Positions 49,001 to 58,311 of a stretch of DNA of 64,000 nucleotides are shown here, one piece after another. The notes under the pieces are model-generated. The model saw only the letters and a list, made by a program, of their open reading frames with translations, ran no database searches and had not been told where the DNA came from. The position numbers and the translations under genes are program-made. Position 1 is the stretch's first letter, and each line of letters opens with the position of its first letter. Origin of the DNA: Macrostomum hystrix (taxonomy: Eukaryota > Platyhelminthes > Macrostomidae); NCBI GenBank assembly GCA_950097015.1, contig CATNEN010000038.1, positions 9,682,001 through 9,746,000 of the forward strand, in the 5' to 3' direction.

Positions 49001-50318
49001 CGAAACCATTCTACCCCTCGACACCATTCTACCCCTCGACACCATTCTACCCCTCCTTATACCATTTTACCCCTCGACACCATTCTACCCCTCGACACCA
49101 TTCTACCCCTCGACACCATTCTACCTCTCGACACCATTCTACCCCTCGACACCATTCTACCCCTCGATACCATTCTACCCCTCGACACCATTCTACCCCT
49201 CGATACCATTCTACCCCTCGACACCATTCTACCTCTCGACACCATTCTACCCCTCGACACCATTCTACCTCTCGATACCATTCTACCCCTCGACACCATT
49301 CTACCCCTCGACACCATTCTACCCCTCCTGACACCATTCTACCCCTCGACACCATTCTACCCCTCGACACCATTCTACCCCTCGACACCATTCTACCTCT
49401 CGACACCATTCTACCCCTCGACACCATTCTACCCCTCCTGACACCATTCTACCCCTCGACACCATTCTACCCCTCGACACCATTCTACCCCTCCTGACAC
49501 CATTCTACCCCTCGACACCATTCTACCCCTCGACACCATTCTACCTCTCGACACCATTCTACCCCTCGACACCATTCTACCCCTCGATACCATTCTACCC
49601 CTCGACACCATTCTACCTCTCGACACCATTCTACCCCTCGACACCATTCTACCCCTCCTGACACCATTCTACCCCTCGACACCATTCTACCCCTCGACAC
49701 CATTCTACCCCTCCTGACACCATTCTACCCCTCGACACCATTCTACCCCTCGACACCATTCTACCCCTCGACACCATTCTACCCCTCGACACCATTCTAC
49801 CCCTCGACACCATTCTACCTCTCGACACCATTCTACCCCTCGACACCATTCTACCCCTCGACACCATTCTACCTCTCGACACCATTCTACCCCTCGACAC
49901 TATTCTACCCCTCGACACCATTCTACCCCTCGACACCATTCTACCCCTCCTGACACCATTCTACCCCTCGACACCATTCTACCCCTCGACACCATTCTAC
50001 CCCTCCTGACACCATTCTACCCCTCGACACCATTCTACCCCTCGACACCATTCTACCCCTCCTTATACCATTCTACCCTCCAGACACCATTCTACCCCTC
50101 CTGACACCATTCTACCCCTACTGACACCATTCTACCCCTCCTGACACCATTCTACTCCTCCTGACACCCTAACCTGGCTGTCTAGTAGATGTAGAACTCT
50201 TCGCACTCACCTGTTTAGACTGAGCAGTCGGGACAGCGTTGGCATGCGGCTTTACGATTGGATTCAATTTGAGAAGGTTCTCAATATCCGGAGAGTGCTT
50301 GCTCAATAGGTCCGACAT
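37094..50318 (-). CDS. DPYD: DPYD dihydropyrimidine dehydrogenase (NADP+)
   Basis: Cytosolic flavoprotein for the first, rate-limiting step of uracil and thymine breakdown, using NADPH. Five coding exons on the minus strand: 50211-50318, 45662-48016, 42893-42983, 37743-38104, 37094-37300, all in phase, for 1040 residues (human 1025). Exon 1 gives the N-terminus [20 protein letters not shown]. The huge exon 2 (785 codons) holds the N-terminal Fe-S cysteines ([15 protein letters not shown]), the FAD site ([19 protein letters not shown]), the NADPH site ([20 protein letters not shown]) and the FMN/pyrimidine domain with the catalytic loop [18 protein letters not shown]; its Cys is about residue 678 (human Cys671). 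Exons 4 and 5 split the C-terminal 2x4Fe-4S domain: [17 protein letters not shown], then [16 protein letters not shown]. No catalytic residue appears missing. The C-terminus ends [19 protein letters not shown], unlike the vertebrate end. Introns 1-4 all hold minisatellites. Confidence 0.98.
37365..37690. repeat. 30-bp minisatellite in DPYD intron 4
   Basis: About 11 copies of aatgagtcaagtagctcaaa plus tagtgctcag. Each unit holds TGAGTCA, an AP-1-type site. It fills most of the 442-bp intron. Confidence 0.93.
38765..42335. repeat. 3.6-kb, 21-bp satellite in DPYD intron 3
   Basis: About 165 copies of gactcaggattgactcaatg plus a. Variants (aggac/aggat/aggaa; actca/actaa; a shorter cggaatg unit; a gtacgagtaa spacer) recur in the same order roughly every 270-400 bp, so there is a higher-order repeat. 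Many units contain TGACTCA. Confidence 0.97.
42336..42886. other. Unique DNA in DPYD intron 3
   Basis: No exon, repeat or element recognised between the satellite and exon 3. Confidence 0.5.
43040..43715. repeat. Polypurine minisatellite in DPYD intron 2
   Basis: Built from gagaagagacaggagagagc and gaagagaatagagaagag-like units. The plus strand is nearly pure purine for about 670 bp; the DPYD transcript carries the pyrimidine strand. Confidence 0.92.
43716..45120. other. Unique DNA in DPYD intron 2
   Basis: No exon fits DPYD here. A perfect (CAG) run lies at about 44715-44741, and a TATATAAGG motif at about 44231. Neither is attached to a recognisable gene. Confidence 0.45.
45125..45600. 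repeat. 33-bp repeat in DPYD intron 2
   Basis: About 14 diverged copies of caaggccgtcagctcttggg plus gaatccctcgctt, ending about 60 bases before the exon 2 donor. Confidence 0.85.
48060..48300. repeat. 21-bp minisatellite in DPYD intron 1, exon 2 side
   Basis: About 11 copies of tgtctcctgtctttatccat plus t, decaying to the right. Confidence 0.9.
48301..48809. other. Unique DNA in DPYD intron 1
   Basis: No feature recognised between the two intron 1 arrays. Confidence 0.5.
48810..50170. repeat. 18-bp minisatellite in DPYD intron 1, exon 1 side
   Basis: About 75 copies of accattctacccctcgac, with interspersed cctctcg and ctcctgac variants that recur in blocks. It ends about 40 bases from the exon 1 donor. 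Confidence 0.96.
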
Positions 50319-50799
50319 GTCTTTTTTCTTCTTTTGTTATTAGCTAGCTAATTTCCTCACTTTCTTGGCTGGTGTATTTCCTAGAAAACAGTGTCGGGTC
50401 AGGTGACCCAGCCAAGGGGTGCAGGTGTGTTATTATATACCTATCCGCAGAAGTGCTGATAAGGCAAAGTGAGAGGGCCCTAGACAAGTTGGCGCGGCAC
50501 TGGCCTTGCGCTGTGCAGATAATGCTACAAATTCAAGGTCGATATCGCACACAGCACACAACTCAGCTGAGTTTTTAAAACTGTACAAACGCTTGGTTAG
50601 AGGCTAGCGTTTCAGAGGACTAGTTTATTGCGCAGGCCAGGAGAATGCTGATTAGCGAACGGAGGATGGGGTGGTCGACACGGGTGGCCGCTGGCCCCTC
50701 TGCCTAGATTTTGCGCTCACAGATATGTGAATGTTTCCTTACACTCTCCTAACTTTCAGTATGTCAGAATGAAACGATCCAAAAATGGTCGATCAGACA
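50319..50799. other. DPYD 5' flank
   Basis: Probable DPYD promoter region, read leftward. No core promoter motif stands out. Confidence 0.4.
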
Positions 50800-50915
50800 G
50801 TTTGCTTAATGTTTGTTTGTTTGTTTGCTTGCTTTTTGTTTGTTTTTTGGTTTTTTGTTAGTTTGTTTATTTTTTGTTTGTTTAAAGTTTGTTTGGTTGT
50901 TTGTTTTTAGTTAGT
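50800..50915. repeat. TTTG-type simple repeat
   Basis: Irregular run of tttgtttgtttgc-like units upstream of DPYD. Confidence 0.8.
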
Positions 50916-50939
50916 TCAACTTTTGTTTACCCGACTCTC

Positions 50940-51275
50940 GGATTATCTACCTGGCTGTCTGATTATCTACCTGACTGTCTGATTATCTACCTGACTGTGT
51001 GATTATCTACCTGACTGTGTGATTATCTACCTGACTGTCTAACCATCTACCATACTGTCTGATTATCTACCTGACTGTCTAACCATCTACCATACTGTCT
51101 GATTATCTACCTGACTGTCTAACCATCTACCATACTGTCTGATTATCTACCTGACTGTCTAACCACCTACCAGACTGTCTGATTATCTACCTGACTGTCT
51201 AACCATCTACCAGACTGTCTGATTATCTACCTGACTGTCTAACTATCTACCAGACTGTCTGATTGTCTACCTGAC
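50940..51275. repeat. 40-bp (2 x 20) minisatellite between DPYD and KCTD
   Basis: Alternating gattatctacctgactgtct and aaccatctaccatactgtct units form a dimeric repeat; the left part is monomeric. Confidence 0.92.
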
Positions 51276-52080
51276 CCATTCCTCTATTCCAATAAATCAG
51301 TCTTAACCTCAAATCTAAAATGTTTTCCAAGCGTTCCGCTTCAAAATATACTCTGGCCTGCTTCCCTGGCCCTCCTGCAATCTTCTAATTCCATCGCTGG
51401 ACGGGAAAAATTCCCCCGGGTAGTGCAATCCGGTTCGCCACACTCCAGTGCGCCCCAGCGGAATCCGCGTCCATGCCATTGCCGACCTCGGAAGACAAAA
51501 ACCTTCGAAGATAAAGAAGTCCAGCTCAGGGAGGGGATTTCTGTTTGACAGGCCTCAGCGATTCATAGAGCACAGAACGGCAAGGGCAGGCGGGTCATTG
51601 CGGGGGGTGGCTGTTCGGGCCGAATTTATTGAAATTATCAATCAGCCAGAAAAGTTGATTGAAAGTTGCGCGCCAAGTCAGGGCTGGGGCAGGTTTTCTT
51701 TATAAGCAGAGAAGATGAAGAGCGACGTCTTTGGAAAATGCCAGAAATCGCAATTCACGCCAGAAAACTAGCGGCCCGTTCTCTTCCTCTCCTTTATTTC
51801 CCACCTCTCGTCCGCTCGCTCCACTTCCATTTTCCCGTCAGCTTGATCGATTTTCTCGTCGCGTAGACGGCGGGGCAGGCCTGCAAGCCGACCCGCCGAC
51901 TCAGTCAAACACTGGCACTAAGAGCAGCAGCAGCAGCAGCATAGGTGAGAAGGAACAGGATGGGCTATCATAGCTCAGCTATAAATGAATTCTCGGCTGC
52001 TTGGGAACTAAAACTCCGTTATTATTTTTTCGCTAAGAACTTTTCGTTCAGATGAATCTCTAGCTGAGTTTTCATTGTTT
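51276..52080. other. Unique intergenic DNA
   Basis: No gene recognised. A short CAG run is at about 51925-51940. Several short ORFs here lack any familiar motif. Confidence 0.4.
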
Positions 52081-52104
52081 GGATGTCCCTGGGTTCGAGA
52101 GAGC

Positions 52105-52795
52105 ACCAACTGGGATTTAAGAGAGCGCCAACTGGGATTCGGGAGAGCGCCAACTGGGATTCGGGAGAGTGCCAACTGGGATTTAAGAGAGCGCCAACTG
52201 GGATTCGGGAGAGCGCCAACTGGGATTTAAGGGAGCGCCAACTGGGATTCGGGAGAGCGCCAACTGGGATTTAAGAGAGCGCCAACTGGGATTTGGGAGA
52301 GCGCCAACTGGGATTTGGGAGAGCGCCAACTGGGATTTTAGGGAGTGCCGATTAGGATTCGGGAGAGCGCCAACTGGGATTTGGGAGAGCGCCGATTAGG
52401 ATTCGGGAGAGCGCCGATTAGGATTCGGGAGAGCGCCGATTAGGATTCGGGAGAGCGCCGATTAGGATTCGGGAGAGCGCCAACTGGGATTTAAGGGAGT
52501 GCCGATTAGGATTCGGGAGAGCGCCAACTGGGATTTGGGAGAGCGCCGATTAGGATTCGAGAGAGCGCCAACTGGGATTTGGGAGAGCGCCAACTGGGAT
52601 TCGGGAGAGCGCCAACTGGGATTTGGGAGAGCGCCGATTAGGATTCGGGAGAGCGCCGATTAGGATTCGGGAGAGCGCCGATTAGGATTCGGGAGAGCGC
52701 CGATTAGGATTCGGGAGAGCGCCGATTAGGATTCGGGGGAGCGCCAACTGGGATTCGGGAGAGCGCCAACTGGGATTTGGGAGAGCGCTACTTTC
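52105..52795. repeat. 22-bp minisatellite with two monomer types upstream of KCTD
   Basis: About 31 copies of tcgggagagcgccaactggg plus at, mixed with a second type in which ccaactgggat becomes ccgattaggat. The second type occurs in runs. Confidence 0.94.
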
Positions 52796-53312
52796 TGTTA
52801 TTGTCCTAGAAAGTATACTCTAAAAAGTATATTATTGTCTGTTTGAAAAGGAACTTCCTATTGAATTGAATAACAATAGAGTCCAGCAGGCAATTCACAC
52901 GAGTACGCCTGCATATGGAAAGCATTTGAATGAAATCGAACAGTTGTGAACGCGGACCTCCGGGCCCGGCCGGGTACTTTTCTCGCCCCTGTCCGGGAGG
53001 GCCGTCAGTCATGCCCGAGTATTTGGGTGGAGCTCAGGACGGACTAGCAGCTCAGCTTACTGTGCTTACTTAGACTGCCGGATTTGCAATGCGGGCTCGA
53101 GACCGCATGCACCTGGGCTGCCCCTCTCTGTTCTGTGTTCTCTGTTCTCCTGTTCTTTAAAAATGTCCCCCGCCAACTCTTCTTTCCCAGCGACGTCTGC
53201 TCCCCCCGCCTTCTCTCGTTCATCCCCTGCGCCAGCCCCCCCCGCCGCCCCAGCTGGTCCAGAACCGGCAGGACCAATCACAGGCCGCCGGCTAAATTGG
53301 ATCTCAGCAGAT

Positions 53313-53320
53313 CATATAAG
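53313..53320 (+). promoter_or_regulatory. TATA-like motif upstream of the KCTD gene
   Basis: The motif CATATAAG lies 117 bases before the preferred ATG at 53437. A start site about 30 bases downstream would exclude the ATG at 53326 from the transcript. This is inferred from sequence only. Confidence 0.4.
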
Positions 53321-53436
53321 AATGGATGGAAATTGAGGCGAGACCTGAGCAAACTGAGGCCAGGTCTGGGGCAGAAAGCTATCAGACTCAGCTGGAAATC
53401 TGTCAACGTCTCTTCCCTGCCCACCTTCCAGTCCGC

Positions 53437-54171
53437 ATGGCTTCTTCAACTACCGGGCCGGCAATCGAGTTGAACGTCGGCGGCCGGATCTTTGCCACCA
53501 CGCTGGACACGCTGCGAGCAGAGCCAGACAGTCGCCTCGCCGAATGGTTCAGCGACCCGGCCAAGCATCTGGCCATTGACACCCACGGCAGACATTTTAT
53601 CGATCGCGACGGAGACGCCTTCGCCCAGCTGCTCAACTGTCTGCGCGACGGCGGCGACAGCGGCGCCTTCGTGGCTTCATTGGCTCCAGGCTGCAGCCGC
53701 TCGCGCCTGCGCACCGAGGCCAGCTTCTACGGCCTCAAGGGAGTCCTGGCGGCCTTGGACCGCGGCTGCCCGCAGCCGGGGGCTGACCCCGGCCCGGCCT
53801 CCGCCTGCATCACCGTCGGCTACCGCGGCACCTTCGCCTTCGGCCGTGACGGCTTGGCTGATGTCAAGTTTCGCAAGCTGACGCGCATCCTTGTGGCAGG
53901 CCGAATCTCGCTCTGTCGCCAGGTGTTCGGCGACACCCTGAATGAAAGCCGCGACCCGGACCGAGGCGAAGACGACCGGTACACTAGCCGGTTCTTCCTG
54001 AAGCACAACGTGCTGGAGCAGGCCTTCGAGATGCTGTACGACGCCGGCTTCTGCATGGTCGGGTCCTGCGGCTCCGGCACCAACAGCAGTATGACGGACG
54101 TGAAGCCCGGCCAGGACAATGAGGAGACCAAGTGGCAGCACTACAATGAGTTCGTGTTCGTCAGGAATTAA
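53437..54171 (+). CDS. KCTD12: KCTD8/12/16-family BTB-T1 protein (GABA-B auxiliary-subunit type)
   Basis: Single-exon gene for 244 residues. The N-terminal T1/BTB domain starts at about residue 10 (IELNVGGRIFATTLDTLR, then DRDGDAFAQLLNCLRD). The C-terminal part (residues about 125-244) is an H1 domain typical of KCTD8, 12 and 16: ITVGYRGTFAFGRDG, VFGDTLNESRDPDR, YTSRFFLKHNVLEQAFE and the final YNEFVFVRN. In vertebrates these proteins bind the GABA-B2 receptor tail through T1 and G-beta-gamma through H1. The gene ends right after H1, as in KCTD12, with no KCTD8/16-like C-terminal extension. Assignment within the trio is therefore tentative. An in-frame ATG exists at 53326, but a TATA-like motif at 53313-53320 would place transcription start after it, and the conserved T1 domain begins just after 53437, so 53437 is preferred. 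GC-rich third codon positions match the neighbouring exons. Confidence 0.9.
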   Translation: MASSTTGPAIELNVGGRIFATTLDTLRAEPDSRLAEWFSDPAKHLAIDTHGRHFIDRDGDAFAQLLNCLRDGGDSGAFVASLAPGCSRSRLRTEASFYGLKGVLAALDRGCPQPGADPGPASACITVGYRGTFAFGRDGLADVKFRKLTRILVAGRISLCRQVFGDTLNESRDPDRGEDDRYTSRFFLKHNVLEQAFEMLYDAGFCMVGSCGSGTNSSMTDVKPGQDNEETKWQHYNEFVFVRN

Positions 54172-54274
54172 ATCTCAGAGACCAACTGCGCCGATTGATT
54201 TCTGCTAATCATTTTATCGATTAGGAAACCCTCTACGGAACTGATTTTACGGGATTTTGAGTTAGGGGATTCTG

Positions 54275-54545
54275 AAGATTGGGGATCTGAAGATTGGGGA
54301 TCTGAAGATTGGGGATCTGAAGATTGGGGATCTGAAGATTGGGGATCTGAAGATTGGGGATCTGTAGATTGGGGATCTGTAGATTGGGGATCTGTAGATT
54401 GGGGATCTGTAGATTGGGGATCTGTAGATTGGGGATCTGTAGATTGGGGATCTGTAGATTGGGGATCTGTAGATTGGGGATCTGAAGATTGGGGATCTGA
54501 AGATTGGGGATCTGTAGATTGGGGATCTGAAGATTGGGGATCTGA
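54275..54545. repeat. 15-bp minisatellite 3' of KCTD
   Basis: About 18 copies of ggggatctgaagatt or ggggatctgtagatt, grouped by variant. It begins about 100 bases after the stop codon, so it is probably in the KCTD 3' UTR. Confidence 0.94.
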
Positions 54546-56200
54546 TAGATAGCGAATATATATATGACTACTACTTATAACTTTAATTCTCTCTGTGGCC
54601 TAGCTGCTTTGTCTCCGCGTGTTTCTGTCCAGACATAATTCAAACTCGTACTAGTCCGAATCTTTCACTCGATGGCCTAAATGTAAGCAACAGAAAAGCA
54701 AATGCCCTGTCAATACACTGTCATTAAGAAAAAGCCACAAATATATAACTGATCTAATTTCCAGAGCCTAAACTTTGCACCCACCTATGTCAGTCACTAG
54801 CTTGTTATTTAAGTTTTCATGCTAGTTTCATGCTTATGCATAACCTTTTACCTGACTGAATTTCTTTCAGATTTCGTTTATCGTTTACTGCCAGCCAAGG
54901 CAGTGAAAGCAAGAGTGTTGCCAGCTGGCAGCTTGCCTGTGAAGACTGAAACTATCACCTGATTGAAGCAGAATATCACCTGATAGAAGCAGAAGATCAC
55001 CTGATAGAAGCAGATCACCTGATTGAAGCAGGTGAGTCATCCGTTGTTAGGGTGACTCAAACACACCTGTTACACCTGTCCAATCGTAACTTATCAAAAG
55101 GGACACCTACCTATTTGTTACATCAGCGTTGAGCAGTGAATAAATAACTGCTCCACAGACCCCGCATAGCTTTTACCATAGACATCAGAGAGCGAATTAA
55201 ATTGAGCCCCGTCAGTGAGGCAGTGACACAATTCGGCCAGGATATCAGTCCGGTCAATGAGTAGGTTTTAATTAAGCATGCAGAGGTGAGCAAATTAGCT
55301 GTCAGTCAGGGCCTGTCAGATGGCACTCTCAGCTGACAGATGCATGAGCTCCGGGTCAGCCTAGCAATGGAATCGAATTCTCCGCAGCTAATTGCAGACT
55401 CTCGCTGCTCCTTTGCCCACCTCCGCGCGGCCGCGATCCCAGGAAATCAAGCAGAGAATGCCCGATTCTGGCGAGACATTTCGGCAGCGGCGGCGCCCCT
55501 AATTAAATCCCCCGTCGACAGCAAAATCCCGCTACGCATGTCAGCAACAAAAAATAGGAAATTAAAACGAGCGGCCGGCGCGATTGGAAAGTGCAGCCAA
55601 GCAGGGCCTACCCCCTGGCATTTCCAGCCTCAATGCGTTTCTCAAGGATTCTATCTATGACGGACCGCATATGTGCCATATGTGCCACCGGAGATCTGAT
55701 TAAATAAGGCCCGGGGGCAGAACCGACAAGCCCTGCCAGTTTAGGAACCTTTTCTGGGTGTAAATAAGTATGAACGGAGCTAACTAAACTTCACTTTTCC
55801 TAACTGGCACCACCTGTGAAGCCGCTTGTGTACAAAACAGTTACTTTAGCGCCTGCAGGCTCTAACCTAATGCATCTTGGCTTCAAAGTTCTACTCGCTG
55901 CACCTGCAGATCGGTTTGATACATGTCAGCCCTACTATTCTCTCTCCTGCTACTGTTCTAATGTCTCCCAGGTCTGCTTTTTTCTCCCTCATTGCCTGCC
56001 CTAATCTCTCCCTCATCTCCTGCTCTGCTCTAATCTGATCCCAGTATCTTATCACTTTCCTATCTCCTACTGTTAGATAACTGTTAGATAAAAAGGTAGG
56101 TGCAACCTGGTGGCCTCAATTGATCACGAGCATTATTTTGGCAAATGTCTCAAGATCGATTTTCAAGTGGCTCCTTGCAAGCATAAGTTCGAGCAAGCTT
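54546..56200. other. Intergenic DNA between KCTD and PHKA
   Basis: A short 20-bp repeat (agaagcagaatatcacctga) lies at about 54955-55030. No gene, RNA or mobile element recognised elsewhere in the stretch. Confidence 0.45.
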
Positions 56201-56384
56201 AATTTGAAATGAAGTCGTTAAAACTAAATGAGACGCTCGATACTTTTTCGGAGGAATCAAACACGATGAGATTTTTACCGTTCCCGTTGCATATTATGCC
56301 TAGATTCGAAGGACAAACAAATTTAAGTGACCCATTTCAAGCGATACATTTTATAGAAAACATTTTAAACGATACTTCTCTGAG

Positions 56385-57080
56385 AACACAGTTCATGCGA
56401 TACTTCGCTGAGAACACAGTTCATGCGATACTTCGCTGAGAACACAGTTCATGCGATACTTCTCTGAGAACACAGTTCATGCGATATTTCTCTGAGAACA
56501 CAGTTCATGCGATATTTCTCTGAGAACACAGTTCAAACGATACTTCTCTGAGAACACATTTCAAGCGATACTTCTCTGAGAACACAGTTCATGCGATACT
56601 TCGCTGAGAACACAGTTCAAACGATACTTCTCTGAGAACACATTTCAAGCGATACTTCTCTGAGAACACAGTTCATGCGATACTTCGCTGAGAACACAGT
56701 TCATGCGATATTTCTCTGAGAACACAGTTCATGCGATATTTCTCTGAGAACACAGTTCAAACGATACTTCTCTGAGAACACAGTTCATGCGATACTACTC
56801 TGAGAACACAGTTCATGCGATACTACTCTGAGAACACAGTTCATGCGATACTACTCTGAGAACACAGTTCATGCGATACTACTCTGAGAACACAGTTCAT
56901 GCGATACTTCTCTGAGAACACAGTTCATGCGATATTTCTCTGAGAACACAGTTCAAACGATACTTCTCTGAGAACACATTTCAAGCGATACTTCTCTGAG
57001 AACACAGTTCAAGCGATACTTCTCTGAGAACACAGTTCATGCGATACTTCTCTGAGAACACAGTTCATGCGATACTTCTA
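56385..57080. repeat. 28-bp minisatellite between KCTD and PHKA
   Basis: About 25 copies of gagaacacagttcatgcgat plus acttctct, with catttcaagcg and tactactct variants in clusters. Confidence 0.94.
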
Positions 57081-57084
57081 TCAG

Positions 57085-57900
57085 AACACAAGACTTTGAG
57101 CTGTAAAAGTTTAGGAAAGTGTGCCATTTGGCTGCATGGCTGGCATGCATAATTCAGGCCCTGACACGCTCAGCTGCCGCAGCTACTGCGCGCATAATTC
57201 ATAGCTGGGCTGAAACCGCATGTACCGCTTTTAAACTCAGAAATATTTTGCGTTGGAAAATACGAGCAAGTTCTACTTGACAGCGGTGTGGATTGCGCTC
57301 AGGTAGGCTTAGGTTTACAGCCCTGTGCTGTTGCTAGCTAAATATTTTAAAACCTGTTTTCTGGCAACAACCTCATGAAAAAAGTTTGACATTTTTTGTT
57401 CTAGTTATCAGAGAACGTGTGTGAGTACGGGCTTCATCGGAGAGAAAGAGGAGCTCCCTCGACTAGGCGCTGGGTCGCTTAAAAACAAATCAAACGCGAA
57501 ATTATCAGCTGAGCGCAATGATAGTCAGCTGGGCTTAATTTTCTTTATTAGATTAAAAAATCCTACCATTTTAGAGCCAAAATTTAAACAATCAAATAAA
57601 GAAAATCAACCAAAACAGGCTTAAAAAATAGAATAAATATTCAAATCATACTACTATTACGCATGCAAATAAAAATGTAAACTGAAATGTAAAAATTATG
57701 TGTTAACCAAAAATGCAGTTTTTAATATTGGCAGCTGATTCTCAAAACAGATATAAGCGAACAAATCAATTAGAAGTTCAGCCTCTTAAAATTCTGAATT
57801 CTTCCATAAATACGAATATAAAGGGTGCAGTCGGGCAGCGTTAACAGTTAGTTAAATCATCAGAATGAGGTGGAATGCCTTAATTGAGGTGATAGAAAAT
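57085..57900. other. Unique AT-rich DNA 3' of PHKA
   Basis: A tttatt at about 57543 would be an AATAAA on the PHKA strand, but it is some 770 bases from the stop. No other feature seen. Confidence 0.4.
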
Positions 57901-57904
57901 ACGA

Positions 57905-58215
57905 AGTGAGGTGGGTACGATGTACACTGCCCTAAGACTGCTGTGAGGTGGGGACGATGTACCCTGCCCTAAGAGTGCTGTGAGGTGGGTACGATGTACA
58001 CTGCCCTAAGACTGCTGTTAGGTGGGGACGATGTACACTGCCCTAAGACTGCTGTGAGGTGGGTACGATGTACACTGCCCTAAGACTGCTGTTAGGTGGG
58101 GACGATGTACACTGCCCTAAGACTGCTGTGAGGTGGGGACGATGTACACTGCCCTAAGACTGCTGTGAGGTGGGGACGATGTACACTGCCTAAAGACTGC
58201 TGTGAGGTGGAAGCC
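57905..58215. repeat. 37-bp minisatellite just 3' of PHKA
   Basis: About eight copies of tgctgtgaggtggggacgat plus gtacactgccctaagac. It starts about 100 bases after the PHKA stop and may be transcribed in the 3' UTR. Confidence 0.92.
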
Positions 58216-58311
58216 ATGTAATCTACAAAATACAACAAAAAACTGGCAAAAAATGAATTCTGAAGTGTATAACAAGCGCCCTGGGAGGACTGTTGCCATC
58301 ACTGGTTTCCA

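Noticed and set aside
48777-49939. Repeat ORFs on both strands of the 18-bp array (ILPLDT and MVSRGR types)
   Set aside because: Open frames follow from a period divisible by three. They sit inside a DPYD intron.
53326-53436. Upstream in-frame ATG of the KCTD gene as the start
   Set aside because: The extra 37 residues are unlike the family, and the TATA-like motif suggests that transcription starts after this ATG. It cannot be excluded without 5' data.
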